DNA of 64,000 nt from NCBI GenBank assembly GCA_964619055.1, contig CAZUDB010000005.1:1-64000 (forward strand), in the 5' to 3' direction. The translations under genes and the position numbers were made by a program. The stretch is from CAYVUM01 sp964619055 (lineage in GTDB: Bacteria > Pseudomonadota > Alphaproteobacteria > Rhodospirillales > Defluviicoccaceae). Below, piece after piece: positions 44,550-53,604 of this stretch; within the stretch, counting starts at the first letter, position 1, and every line of letters begins with the position of its first letter. The notes under the pieces are model-generated. The model was not told the origin of the DNA and searched no databases. It saw only the letters and a program-made list of their open reading frames with translations.

Positions 44550-45644
44550 CTAGAATAGCGTCAATTGCCCGCCACTGACGGCGGGAACACGGAACTGCGA
44601 GGAGTCGAGCTGCTCATGGGCTCGTGGCCCTGTACCAAAGCCAAGGCGTTGACAAGCCAATCGAAAGCGGCCTTGCAGCATCTCGGCGTAAGGGCCGGAG
44701 CCGGTCATACGGCTGCCGAACCTGGGGTCGTTCAGCATACCATTTCGGCTGTCGCGAAGGCGGGCCAGTACCCGGTCGGCGCGGGACGGCACTGTCTCCT
44801 TCAACCAGTCCGTGAATAGGTCCTTCAGTTCATGGGGCAGACGCAGCAGAATCGTCGACGCCTCCCGCGCACCATGGGCGCTCGCTGCGGCCAGAATCTC
44901 CTCCAACTCGTGATCGTTCACAAACGGGATCATGGGCGATGCCAGCACCGCCACCGGTATCCCGGCGTCCGAGAGCGTTCGAATGGTGGCGAGCCGCCGT
45001 TTCGGCGAAGCGGCCCGCGGCTCCATAACCCGGGCTAAGTGCGGGTTGAGGGTGGTGATCGACACGCCGACGGCCGCCAACCGGGCCTCCGCCATGGGGG
45101 CCAACACGTCGATATCGCGGCAGACGAGTGCCGACTTGGTGGCGATCGCGACCGGATGACGGAACGCGCTCAACACCTGCAGCACTTGGCGGGCGAGGCC
45201 GAGCCGTTTCTCCGACGGCTGATAGGCATCCGTATTGGCGCCGAGCATGATCGTGGCAGGGACATAGCCTGGCTTTTTCAGCTCCCGCTCCAACACGTCC
45301 GCAAGGTTAACTTTGGCGCTGAGCTTGGTTTCGAAGTCCAGCCCCGGTGACAGGCCGAGCCGCGCATGGCTAGGACGGGCATAGCAGTAGATGCAGCCAT
45401 GCTCGCAGCCGCGATAGGGGTTCAGCGACCGATCAAAACCGATATCGGGCGATTGATTGCGCGCGAGTGCCGAACGGGTACGTTCCTGCATCATGGTGGT
45501 GGGAAGCGGCGTTTCCTCCTCCATCAGCCACCACGAGTCGGCGACGGCAACGCGGGTTAGTGGCTCATAACGACCTGTGGGATTGCCGATGGCGCCGCGC
45601 CCCTTGCGGGGCCGAGCGGGAAGCAGGGTGTCCATGGCGCTCAT
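44550..45644 (-). CDS. PA0069-family radical SAM protein
   Basis: A 364-aa radical SAM enzyme with the CX3CX2C cluster motif in CEHGCIYCYARP. The N-terminus (RKGRGAIGNPTGRYEP) and the C-terminal GPYAEMLQGRF region fit the PA0069 / SplB-like family. It probably uses AdoMet radicals; the substrate is unknown. The start at 45644 is approximate; upstream in-frame codons are not protein-like. Confidence 0.88.
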   Translation of the reverse strand: MSAMDTLLPARPRKGRGAIGNPTGRYEPLTRVAVADSWWLMEEETPLPTTMMQERTRSALARNQSPDIGFDRSLNPYRGCEHGCIYCYARPSHARLGLSPGLDFETKLSAKVNLADVLERELKKPGYVPATIMLGANTDAYQPSEKRLGLARQVLQVLSAFRHPVAIATKSALVCRDIDVLAPMAEARLAAVGVSITTLNPHLARVMEPRAASPKRRLATIRTLSDAGIPVAVLASPMIPFVNDHELEEILAAASAHGAREASTILLRLPHELKDLFTDWLKETVPSRADRVLARLRDSRNGMLNDPRFGSRMTGSGPYAEMLQGRFRLACQRLGFGTGPRAHEQLDSSQFRVPAVSGGQLTLF

Positions 45645-45965
45645 GCTACCGACTTGAGAAGAACTTTTAAAGAACAAAAATAGATCTTTTGAGAACAAAG
45701 CGCGGCGGTCGGAAGTGTTCCAACCTCCAGGTCCACGACGGCGCTCATGTCCCGTCGCAACGGCGGTGTTTCTGGAGATGGCAACGGAGGCGTGCTGGGA
45801 CCGAGACCGAAATTGGCTGCCGCTTCGCACTTGGTTGCAATGCAGCAACAGCGGGCCGCAAATTGGGCGCGCTCCACGACCAAGCACGACTCTGCGGCGG
45901 CGGCCATGCGATAACCAAGCGAGATCTTCACCGAGCGGACGCTAGAGTTTACGGGCCACGAAAAG
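45645..45965. other. divergent intergenic region
   Basis: About 320 bases between the minus-strand radical SAM gene and the plus-strand transferase. The first 60 bases are markedly A/T-rich (around 45660-45700) and probably hold the radical SAM promoter. No gene is supported; frames here are Arg-rich and low in quality. Confidence 0.4.
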
Positions 45966-46643
45966 ATGCTGAGCGTCATTATTCCGACACTCAATGCGGC
46001 GGGAACGCTTGGCCGTACCTTGGCATGCCTTGCCGATGCTGGCGAGCAACCGGTGCGCGAACTGATCGTCGTCGATGGCGGATCAACGGACGACAGTCGG
46101 CAGATCGCCGCCGAGGGTGGCGCCATCGTCCTCGAAGCGCCGCGCGGGCGGGGCATCCAATTGCGCGAAGGCGCAACGGCCGCTGGTGGCGATTGGCTGC
46201 TGTTTCTCCACGCAGATACCGTGCTGTCCGGTACATGGGCCGGCGTCGTGACCACGTTCATGGACGATCCTCGAAACCGCGACCGTGCGGGGCACTTTCA
46301 GTTTGCGCTTGACGATGGTGCCCGGGCGGCCCGTCGGGTCGAATGGGCGGTGGCGTGGCGTTGCAGGTTGTTCGCTTTGCCCTATGGCGACCAGGGACTG
46401 CTCATTTCCCGGCCGCTGTATGAGAGTCTGGGCGGGTTCAGCCGGATGCCGCTGATGGAAGACGTGGACTTGGTGCGGCGGATCGGGCGCCGCCGATTGT
46501 GCCAAATGGATGCCAAGGCGTTGACGTCCGCTGTGCGGTATCGACAGGATGGCTACGTGGCTCGACCAATCCGCAACTTCGCCTGCCTGATGCTTTACAG
46601 CCTGGGCGTGCCCAGCCGCTACATCGTCACGCTTTATCGCTGA
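45966..46643 (+). CDS. TIGR04283-type GT2 transferase
   Basis: A 225-aa GT-A glycosyltransferase. It starts MLSVIIPTLNAAGTLGRTLA, with IVVDGGSTDDS, the metal-binding LHADT motif, and YGDQGLLISRPLYESLGGF with PLMEDVDLVRRI. This pattern matches the rSAM/selenodomain-associated transferase 2 (TIGR04283) family, annotated as arsenosugar-linked in some genomes. The next gene is of the partner family TIGR04282. The acceptor is unknown. Confidence 0.85.
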   Translation: MLSVIIPTLNAAGTLGRTLACLADAGEQPVRELIVVDGGSTDDSRQIAAEGGAIVLEAPRGRGIQLREGATAAGGDWLLFLHADTVLSGTWAGVVTTFMDDPRNRDRAGHFQFALDDGARAARRVEWAVAWRCRLFALPYGDQGLLISRPLYESLGGFSRMPLMEDVDLVRRIGRRRLCQMDAKALTSAVRYRQDGYVARPIRNFACLMLYSLGVPSRYIVTLYR

Positions 46644-46706
46644 GGAGCGGAGCGTACGCGCTTGCCCAACCGTCCAGCACGAAGTCTTGGCCGTGGCAAC
46701 TTGGTG

Positions 46707-47321
46707 ATGTCGTCGCCGCAGCGGCATCTTGTCGCATTTGTGCGAGCACCGAGAATTGACCGCGTCAAGGGGCGCCTGGCCCGTGACGTCGGCTCGGTCG
46801 CGGCCTGGGCCTTCTATCGCAGCACCATGTCGACCGTGCTGCGTCGCCTGCAGTCAGACCCGCGCTGGCAGTGCTGGCTTGCAATCACCCCCGACGAAGA
46901 CGCCTGCAACCAAGCCCTTTGGCCACGCGGTTGGCGACGGCGCGGTCAAGGACGTGGGGACCTGGGTGATCGAATGGCGCGAATAATGACGGCTTTGCCG
47001 CCCGGACCGGTTGTAATCGTCGGCTCGGACATTCCCGACTTGGCCGCAACCCACGTGGCGGACGCGTTTCGGGCGTTGCAGGCTGCGGATGCTGTTTTCG
47101 GCCCGGCGCCGGATGGTGGTTACTGGCTGGTGGGTCTCCGCCGTAGCAAATCGGCTCCCGGGCTGTTCAAAGGGGTGCGCTGGTCGACGGAGCATGCCTT
47201 AACGGACACGGTCAGCAACGTCGACGCACTTCGCGTCGCAACGCTGGGACAGTTGCAGGATATTGATACTGGGGAGGATTTGCGGCGGTGGCAGTCCAGG
47301 CAATCAGTTGAACCAAGCTAA
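46707..47321 (+). CDS. TIGR04282-type (DUF2064) nucleotidyl/glycosyl transferase
   Basis: A 204-aa GT-A fold protein with AFVRAPRIDRVKGRLA at the N-terminus, VVIVGSDIPDLAATHV, and FGPAPDGGYWLVGLRR. These are hallmarks of DUF2064 / TIGR04282 proteins, which accompany TIGR04283. The ATG at 46707 is preferred; a TTG at 46662 is possible. It forms a two-gene unit with the preceding transferase. Confidence 0.85.
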   Translation: MSSPQRHLVAFVRAPRIDRVKGRLARDVGSVAAWAFYRSTMSTVLRRLQSDPRWQCWLAITPDEDACNQALWPRGWRRRGQGRGDLGDRMARIMTALPPGPVVIVGSDIPDLAATHVADAFRALQAADAVFGPAPDGGYWLVGLRRSKSAPGLFKGVRWSTEHALTDTVSNVDALRVATLGQLQDIDTGEDLRRWQSRQSVEPS

Positions 47322-47381
47322 AGATGTCCGCAAGCCGATGCAAGCGATCAACCTATTAGTGCAGGCGAACAGTGCGGGTAA

Positions 47382-47711
47382 TTAGTGGCGGATGCGGTCC
47401 CGCTCCACGTAGTGACCGTTTTCAGGGCCAGTGAACAGCTCATCGACTTGCGGGTGGCCCACGGGCCGCCCCGTTTCGTCCGGTAGCAGGTTCTGTTCCG
47501 ACACATAGGCAACGTAGGTGCTTTCGTCATTCTCGGCGAGCAAGTGATAGAATGGCTGGTCTTTGCGCGGCCGCACATTCTCCGGGATCGATTGCCACCA
47601 CTCATCAGTATTCGCGAATTCAGGATCAATATCGAAAATGACTCCGCGAAACGGATAGATACGGTGGCGAACGATCTGACCAATTCCGAATTTGGCTTCA
47701 CGCATAGCCAT
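47382..47711 (-). CDS. hspQ: heat shock protein HspQ
   Basis: A 109-aa hemimethylated-DNA-binding-like (YccV) domain protein. It carries FGIGQIVRHRIYPFRGVIFD, DPEFANTDEWW and PFYHLLAENDESTYVAYVSEQNL split across the usual positions. In other bacteria HspQ is a Lon substrate and specificity enhancer. A GGTGAG site precedes the ATG. It is a single gene, convergent with the TIGR04282 gene. Confidence 0.93.
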   Translation of the reverse strand: MAMREAKFGIGQIVRHRIYPFRGVIFDIDPEFANTDEWWQSIPENVRPRKDQPFYHLLAENDESTYVAYVSEQNLLPDETGRPVGHPQVDELFTGPENGHYVERDRIRH

Positions 47712-47827
47712 GATCTCACCTCGTTGCGAGCCGTAAGGTGGGATCAGCCGCCTGCCAAATGCAAGGGGAAATGAGGCGCAACGACGTCTGCGCCGGAACC
47801 TGTGACCGGTTGACCGCAGTTGCGCGC

Positions 47828-48364
47828 CTACGCGTTATTCTCCCTAAGTCGCGGCATCAGCTCGACGAAATTGCATGGCTTATAGCGTGCATCCAGCTGG
47901 TGCAGCAGGATCTCATCCCAAGCATCGCGACAGGCACCTGGCGATCCGGGAAGAGCGAAGATGTACGTGCCGTCGGCAACAGCGGCCATGGCCCGCGACT
48001 GGATAGTTGACGTTCCGATTTTTTGATAGCTGATCCAACGGAACAACTCTCCGAAGCCGGGGATCTCCTTATCCATAACCATGGCCACGGCCTCGGGTGT
48101 TACGTCCCGCCCGGTTAGACCGGTGCCACCGGTGGAGATGATGACGTCAATTGCAGCGTCACTGATCCAACGCCGATAGCTGACGGCGATGTCCTGGGCG
48201 CTGTCTCGGACGATATCCCGCGCCGAAACGTGATGACCGGCGGCCTCGATCTTCGCGACCAAAACGGCGCCGGAGCGGTCATCCGTCAATGTCCGTGAAT
48301 CGGAAACGGTAAGTACCGCGATGTTGACGGATTTGAACAGCCGTTCGCCTTCAATGAGGGACAT
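47828..48364 (-). CDS. moaB: molybdenum cofactor biosynthesis protein B
   Basis: A 178-aa MoaB/Mog-fold protein. It shows IAVLTVSDSRTLTDDRSGAV and the molybdopterin-binding ISTGGTGLTGRDVTPEAV motif, then LPGSPGACRDAWDEIL. It is involved in adenylating molybdopterin. A GGAGG site precedes the ATG at 48364. No other moa genes are adjacent. Confidence 0.92.
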   Translation of the reverse strand: MSLIEGERLFKSVNIAVLTVSDSRTLTDDRSGAVLVAKIEAAGHHVSARDIVRDSAQDIAVSYRRWISDAAIDVIISTGGTGLTGRDVTPEAVAMVMDKEIPGFGELFRWISYQKIGTSTIQSRAMAAVADGTYIFALPGSPGACRDAWDEILLHQLDARYKPCNFVELMPRLRENNA

Positions 48365-48451
48365 AACGGGGCCTCCACGCACTACCCATCAAGAAATGGG
48401 GTCGATGGCCGCCTACCGCTGCACCCGTAATTGGGTACACGGTCCGGCACC

Positions 48452-48976
48452 CTAATCCTGGACTCTCAGGCCGCGGGCAAATCGCTGCCAGTTCTCAACA
48501 TAGTGGAGGGCACCATGATGGGCAGCGGCCAGTTGCTCCTCCGTAACCTCGCGCACAACGCGTGCCGGCGAACCGATGATAAGACTGTTGTCCGGGAACG
48601 ACTTGCCTTCAGGGATCAGCGCCTTTGCGCCGACAATACAGTTCTTGCCGATCGAAACGTTGTTCAGAATGACACTGCCGATGCCGATCAGGCTGCCGTC
48701 CCCGACCGTGCAGCCATGCATCATCGCCAGATGGCCGACCGTGATGCCCCGACCCAGCGTCAGTGGGCATCCCTCGTCCGTATGGAAAACGCAGCCATCC
48801 TGAACGTTGGTGTTCTCGCCGATCGTGATCGGGTCGTTATCGCCACGCAACACAGCATTAAACCAGATCGAAGCGTTGCGTTTCAGGATCACCCGGCCAA
48901 TCAGCACCGCAGTCGGCGCAACCCAGAAGGCGTCGCCCTCGGTTTCGACCTCAATTCCATCCAACGAGAACAACAT
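48452..48976 (-). CDS. gamma-class carbonic anhydrase family protein
   Basis: A 174-aa left-handed beta-helix protein. Candidate zinc ligands are the His in CVFHTDEG and the two in VGHLAMMHGC. Hexapeptide-repeat spacing is visible through ILNNVSIGKNCIVGAKALIPEG. A GAGGAGGGG site precedes the ATG at 48976. It hydrates CO2 or acts as an uncharacterised relative. It lies just upstream of moaB, on the same strand. Confidence 0.92.
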   Translation of the reverse strand: MLFSLDGIEVETEGDAFWVAPTAVLIGRVILKRNASIWFNAVLRGDNDPITIGENTNVQDGCVFHTDEGCPLTLGRGITVGHLAMMHGCTVGDGSLIGIGSVILNNVSIGKNCIVGAKALIPEGKSFPDNSLIIGSPARVVREVTEEQLAAAHHGALHYVENWQRFARGLRVQD

Positions 48977-49069
48977 TCTGTGCCCCTCCTCAGTCCGCAG
49001 ATGCACTCTTTCAAGACATCTATAGCGCGGTGTGGCGCCGGCGGCGAAGGGGCGTTGTCGGCTGCTGGC

Positions 49070-50017
49070 TTAGCGGTAGCAGTTGATCCGGGCAACGAAC
49101 GCGCGAGCGTGGTCGAGCAAGTTATCAACCGGTGCAGCCGTCGCAGAACCACGTCGCACGGAGATCCCCTTGCTTTTAAGAAAGCGATGGGTGAGGTCGA
49201 GCGGAATGGCATAGCCCACGTCCCGAACGACAGAGCCTGTGCTTTCGTAAAGGCTGACGGTGTCGACCTTGGCGAATACAACGCCGACCACATGACCACG
49301 CTCGTCAAGGACCGGACCGCCGCTGTTGCCGGGACGCACGGCCGCGTTCATAGCCAGGATGGAGATTCCAGACTTGACCTTGTGCGGGCCGATTGTGGAG
49401 CCTTCCAAATAGAGTGGTCGCAGCGGCGGAATGCCCTGATCGGGATAACCGACAATCCCTAACTCTGAGCCGCGTGAGGGCCAACTTTGAGGCGCGAACC
49501 ATGCGATCGCCTTCGCCGGTTGAGATGATCGCAAAACCGCGAGATCCGTGCCGCGGTGGTAGCCGACGATCGACGCGTTGGCCTCGGATCCGCCATCGGC
49601 CGGCGATACGGAAAGAACTCGACAATCATCGACAACATGGTAGTTTGTGAGAAGGGTGCCGTCGCGGTCAATGAAGAAACCAGAGCCGACGCCTTTCAAA
49701 TTTCGTTTCGGCTCGACGCGCAACGGCTCCTGAAATGCGTTGCGAATATAGTCGCGTCGCTTTTCCTGGAGTTTTGCCGCCTCATTGCGGCTGACAATTC
49801 GCCCGCGGCACTGCCCACGCTGAACCTTTTGAACGACGCCGCCGGTGGCGCAATTGACAATGACCTGATCGGTGGTCGCGTGTGTCGGGCCCGTTGACCC
49901 CACACCACACACGAAGGCAAAAGCGACCGCGCCCTTAATCAGGTGCCGAAAGGCGGTTGCGTAGACACCGCGGGCCGTAAACCGCCCCACGGCTAACCCG
50001 CCGTATACTTGTGTCAC
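49070..50017 (-). CDS. exported trypsin-like serine protease (S1C)
   Basis: A 315-aa protein with an N-terminal signal region (AVAFAFVCGVGSTGPTHA), a basic linker, and a trypsin-like domain. Catalytic residues are His in LLTNYHVVDDC, Asp in GTDLAVLR, and Ser in RPGNSGGPVLD. No PDZ domain follows, unlike DegP. The GTG at 50017 is preferred, behind AAGGA; a TTG at 50041 would place that site inside the gene. Function is likely periplasmic proteolysis. Confidence 0.85.
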   Translation of the reverse strand: MTQVYGGLAVGRFTARGVYATAFRHLIKGAVAFAFVCGVGSTGPTHATTDQVIVNCATGGVVQKVQRGQCRGRIVSRNEAAKLQEKRRDYIRNAFQEPLRVEPKRNLKGVGSGFFIDRDGTLLTNYHVVDDCRVLSVSPADGGSEANASIVGYHRGTDLAVLRSSQPAKAIAWFAPQSWPSRGSELGIVGYPDQGIPPLRPLYLEGSTIGPHKVKSGISILAMNAAVRPGNSGGPVLDERGHVVGVVFAKVDTVSLYESTGSVVRDVGYAIPLDLTHRFLKSKGISVRRGSATAAPVDNLLDHARAFVARINCYR

Positions 50018-50338
50018 GGCATTTATTCCTTTTTCCCGCAACGGTGGATCGACGGCCGTTGCACCCGTTCACAACCCTATCGGATCTTACTTTGACAACA
50101 TGATGTGGCCGAAACGCGGCCATCCGTTCGTCTGCCGGTGCGGTCGGCCCGCACCTCGGCAATACGTATAAAGCCAATCCTACAACGAAAAGTTTAGCAC
50201 AGTCGCTGTTCACGGTCGCCCGACGCAATTGTGATGGTGTTCGGGCCCAACTGGCGCTGCCACCACGCATCTAAAGACTGCGTAGACACAGGAGACTGGG
50301 CTTTTCCAGCCTGACCCGTGGTGAGGAGGGGACCACCG

Positions 50339-51106
50339 ATGATGTCGCTGTCCAGGTCCGTTGCGTGCACCAGGCGTGCTGGATATGGGATCGCGCGCCG
50401 TTTGCAGACCAATTCGATTGCCGCTGTTATTGTCTTGGCGGCTCTGGCACCAACGCTCGCGAGCACATCTGAAACCGGCGCGCTCGTCTCGGATGGGTGG
50501 CGGCTGTTTACAAGAGATGATGTCCAGCCGGCTCGGTTCAGCCCCAATGGCCCGTCCGCGATCAGCGTTGCCAACGAGGACGGCTTTGCCTTGCTGTACC
50601 GTCCTGTCACGTCGGCCGATGGCGAGGCACGCGTCCTTCGCTGGCGCTGGCGAGTCGAGACCGCACCGCCGGCGAGCGATCTGACACAGAAAGGACGTGA
50701 TGACCGGCCTGTCGCCGTGCACGTTTGGTTCCCGGATCGCGATGGCGGGCCGCTGACCTGGCTGAAGCGGGAACTGGGGTCGGCGCTTTTCGGCGTGCCA
50801 GTTCCGGGCCGGGCAATCACATACGTTTGGGGTGGGCGCACCCCCCGTAGCACCATGGTCGCCAATCCCTACCTAGAGGGTGGCATTATGAAGATCTTGC
50901 GACCCGGCGACACGGTGTTTGAGCGCTGGTTTCATGAACAAGTGGACGTTCGAGCTGATTTCGAAGCGGCATTTGGTGAGCCAGCACCGCGCCCTGGCTG
51001 GATTGCCATTTCGTCGGACACCGAGGATCTGGGCGGTCGCGCCCGCGCTGTTGTGGCTGAGCTAGCCTTTACCGACGGCGTCAACCTCGAAGGCGCGCAA
51101 CCGTGA
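50339..51106 (+). CDS. DUF3047 family exported protein
   Basis: A 255-aa protein with an N-terminal signal (IAAVIVLAALAPTLASTSE), then the DUF3047 pattern: VLRWRWRVETAPPASDLTQKGRDD, AVHVWFPD, and ITYVWGGRTPRSTMVANPY. A GAGGAGGGG site precedes the ATG at 50339. Its TGA overlaps the GTG of the diiron gene by four bases. The function of DUF3047 is unknown; a sugar- or lipid-binding jelly-roll-like role is possible but unproven. Confidence 0.82.
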   Translation: MMSLSRSVACTRRAGYGIARRLQTNSIAAVIVLAALAPTLASTSETGALVSDGWRLFTRDDVQPARFSPNGPSAISVANEDGFALLYRPVTSADGEARVLRWRWRVETAPPASDLTQKGRDDRPVAVHVWFPDRDGGPLTWLKRELGSALFGVPVPGRAITYVWGGRTPRSTMVANPYLEGGIMKILRPGDTVFERWFHEQVDVRADFEAAFGEPAPRPGWIAISSDTEDLGGRARAVVAELAFTDGVNLEGAQP

Positions 51107-51843
51107 CCGCCACCGTCAGGGCTGAGCGCCGCTATTTGGCGATCCTGGCAGCGCGGACCCATGACCTTTGGTCTGTCGATCAGGGCATCGACTGGGAGTT
51201 GCCGACGCGACCGCCAAGATGGTTGCCGGCGCGCCTATTCACTCGTGCGCTCAGCCAACTATACCACGGTGAAGTGGCCACGGCTGCGTTGTGCCGTCGG
51301 CTTGGTGGAGAGTTGGCTGCAAACGAGCCGGAAGCCTCGCTTTGCCTGATCGCTCAGGCCGACGATGAAGCACGTCATGCGGATGTGTTCGCCCGTTACC
51401 TGGCCCGACTTGGCGACATGGCGCCATTCGATCCGCCACTGGAGCAGGCATTGAGTGCCGCATCGGCGTTGAGGTCGACCCCGGTGGCTGCGATCCTCGC
51501 CTACAACCTCATCTTGGAAGGGGAGGCACTGCAGCTGTTACAGGCGTTCGCCCATCACATTCCGTGTCCGTTGCTCGCCGCCGTTGTGCGGCGCACGGGC
51601 CGCGACGAAGCACGCCACGTGGCCTTCGGCGATGCGTACGTTAAGGCCGCCGTCGAGGTCATCTCCGCCGCCGAGCGGGAAGCACTGATCCGCCAGATTC
51701 GTGATCTTTGGCAGGAGTGTGTTCCCGCGCTGTTGTCCACCTACGCCGGCCCCTTTGGAGATTGGATTGGGCGGGGGGCTGCGGATCGCCGCTTTGCCCG
51801 CCATGCTCCTCGCCTTGCCCGACTGGGATTGCCGGTGGAATGA
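51103..51843 (+). CDS. ferritin-like diiron protein
   Basis: A 246-aa four-helix protein with a full diiron ligand set: Glu57 (YHGEVA), Glu89 and His92 (DEARH), Glu141 (LEGEAL), and Glu169 and His172 (DEARH). This is the two-ExxH pattern of carboxylate-bridged diiron oxidases and oxygenases. The GTG start overlaps the DUF3047 stop, and the stop overlaps the next transferase start, so it is coupled on both sides. The substrate is unknown; an oxidative step on the product of this cluster is inferred. Confidence 0.8.
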   Translation: MTATVRAERRYLAILAARTHDLWSVDQGIDWELPTRPPRWLPARLFTRALSQLYHGEVATAALCRRLGGELAANEPEASLCLIAQADDEARHADVFARYLARLGDMAPFDPPLEQALSAASALRSTPVAAILAYNLILEGEALQLLQAFAHHIPCPLLAAVVRRTGRDEARHVAFGDAYVKAAVEVISAAEREALIRQIRDLWQECVPALLSTYAGPFGDWIGRGAADRRFARHAPRLARLGLPVE

Positions 51844-52541
51844 GCCGGCCTCTGATTTCCGTTGTTATCCCCATTCTGAACGAGGCTGAGCGTTTGCCGC
51901 CTTTGCTTGACGCACTGGCCGCCGAGAGAACGCTCCATGAGGTCATCGTCGTTGACGGCGGAAGCATCGATTGTGGTCCCGAGCTAGCCCGGAACGCGGG
52001 TGCCACGGTGTTGGTGGTCGGCGGTGGGCGAGGGCCTCAGCTTGTACAGGGAGCGGAGGTGGCCACCGGCTTGGTGTTGCTATTCCTCCATGCGGATTGT
52101 CGCTTTCCCCGTGGTGGACTGAACGCCATTGCCGGCACGCTGGCGCGGGCACCACACTTGGTGGGCGGCAACTTTGCTCTCACATTCGACGGTGATGACC
52201 GCTTCAGCCGCTGGCTGACGAGCTTTTATGCCTGGATCCGACGCCGGGGAATCTACTATGGGGATTCAGGCGTTTTCGTGCGCCGCGACGCCTACGCGGC
52301 CATCGGCGGCTTTCGGCCCCTAGCGCTGATGGAAGATTTCGAGTTCATTCGCCGGCTGGAACGCTTCGGGCGGACCATATGTCTCGATGAACCTGCACTG
52401 GCCACGTCTTCCAGGCGCTTCGCCGGCCGCCATCCGATCGTCATCGTCATGGGCTGGCTTCGCATTCATGCCTTGTTCTACTTGGGTGTGGACTCGCAGC
52501 GACTTGCCGACTTGTACCGCTCCGATCGGCGGGGCGGCTGA
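51840..52541 (+). CDS. TIGR04283-type GT2 transferase (second copy)
   Basis: A 233-aa GT-A glycosyltransferase starting MSRPLISVVIPILNEAERLP, with VIVVDGGSIDCG, the LHADC metal motif, and YYGDSGVFVRRDAYAAIGGF with PLALMEDFEFIRRL. It is a paralogue of the gene at 45966-46643 but diverged. The start at 51840 overlaps the diiron stop by four bases, which decides this start over an upstream in-frame one. The acceptor is unknown. Confidence 0.85.
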   Translation: MSRPLISVVIPILNEAERLPPLLDALAAERTLHEVIVVDGGSIDCGPELARNAGATVLVVGGGRGPQLVQGAEVATGLVLLFLHADCRFPRGGLNAIAGTLARAPHLVGGNFALTFDGDDRFSRWLTSFYAWIRRRGIYYGDSGVFVRRDAYAAIGGFRPLALMEDFEFIRRLERFGRTICLDEPALATSSRRFAGRHPIVIVMGWLRIHALFYLGVDSQRLADLYRSDRRGG

Positions 52542-52573
52542 CTGATACCCGCCCCTGCCGACCATCATCCGCC

Positions 52574-53464
52574 CTACGCGCCATTGAGCGCCCAATCGTA
52601 GCGGTAACCGTCGATTGTAGTCTTACCTTCTAGTTTTGCGGCCAGATCGCGATTGGCGTAACGCCGCAGATGTTCGAGCACGGTCCGGTCGGAGTTTCCG
52701 AAATCCTCCTCGAACCACGCGTAAATGCTGGAAACCGTGACGCCGTTGGCATCGACGGTGACCCCGCGCGGATGGTTGATGTAGGTACGCGCGGCCGAGT
52801 CCATCAGCCGTTGGTGGTTGGCGCCCGTGAACGCCTGGCGTTGTAGGTCCGGACAACCGATGGAGGCACAGTTGACAGCATAGTGAATACGGGGATCCCG
52901 CCAAATCGGTCGCAGGATCCTGTGCTCGATATCGTTAAGAGTCAGGCGCTGCCCCTCGACGGAGATCAGTTCCGCACCCCACGGGCCGTCAGAAAGCACG
53001 CCGGACGAAATGTCGATGTCACGGATGCTGTCCACGGGGAAATGATCCAGGATCACTTTGACGGTCAATGCGTTGTAGAGATTGACCCAGTAGGCGAACT
53101 GCTCCGCGCGGTTGAAGGTTCCGATCCGTGTGGCGGACAAGTCGGCCAAATACGCGTCCAGCGCTTGTCGGTCGCTTGCCGACACCCGCCGGTAATCGAA
53201 GCGAGCGACCCCATCGCGCCCTGGTTTTACATAGGCGCTCAACAACTTATTCCAGGCACTGTGATCGATGGTGGCCGTAGAGGTGCGATCTTGAGTTTGC
53301 CAGCGCGGCCACAACTTGGCACTTGGCGCAAACAGGGCTTCGAACGAACCTATGCCGGTAGTCGCAACGAAGACTGCGCCAGCGCCCGCCGTCAAAAGGG
53401 CTCGTCTAGTCAGACCGGCGAGGCGTCGGTCGGTGGCAGAGAACGATGACATCCGGGACTGCAT
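52574..53464 (-). CDS. DUF547 family exported protein
   Basis: A 296-aa protein with a Tat-like signal (TRRALLTAGAGAVFVATTG) and a DUF547 domain: LSAYVKPGRDGVARFDYRRV, EQFAYWVNLYNALTVKVIL, and IHYAVNCASIGCPDLQ with conserved Cys residues. DUF547 has a papain/transglutaminase-like fold in predictions, but no proven activity is known to me. It is convergent with the TIGR04283 gene, with 32 bases between stops. GGAGTGA precedes the ATG. Confidence 0.85.
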   Translation of the reverse strand: MQSRMSSFSATDRRLAGLTRRALLTAGAGAVFVATTGIGSFEALFAPSAKLWPRWQTQDRTSTATIDHSAWNKLLSAYVKPGRDGVARFDYRRVSASDRQALDAYLADLSATRIGTFNRAEQFAYWVNLYNALTVKVILDHFPVDSIRDIDISSGVLSDGPWGAELISVEGQRLTLNDIEHRILRPIWRDPRIHYAVNCASIGCPDLQRQAFTGANHQRLMDSAARTYINHPRGVTVDANGVTVSSIYAWFEEDFGNSDRTVLEHLRRYANRDLAAKLEGKTTIDGYRYDWALNGA

Positions 53465-53604
53465 GGGTGTTCACTCCGTGTCGGCTGGTCCTGCCCGATT
53501 TGATGTCGGATCGGTGTCTGGGGTGGCCACCATTCCGATCGCGCCCCATCAGATGCGCGTGAACAAGGCGCCGGCGGCAAATCAGCGTCGTAACCAGTGA
53601 TTTC

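Noticed and set aside
45641..46261. 206-residue minus-strand frame opposite the TIGR04283 gene
   Set aside because: Low-quality Ser/Pro/Arg-rich translation; the plus strand holds a clear glycosyltransferase.
48431..49462. 343-residue plus-strand frame
   Set aside because: It runs opposite the carbonic anhydrase and protease genes, both with clear active-site motifs.
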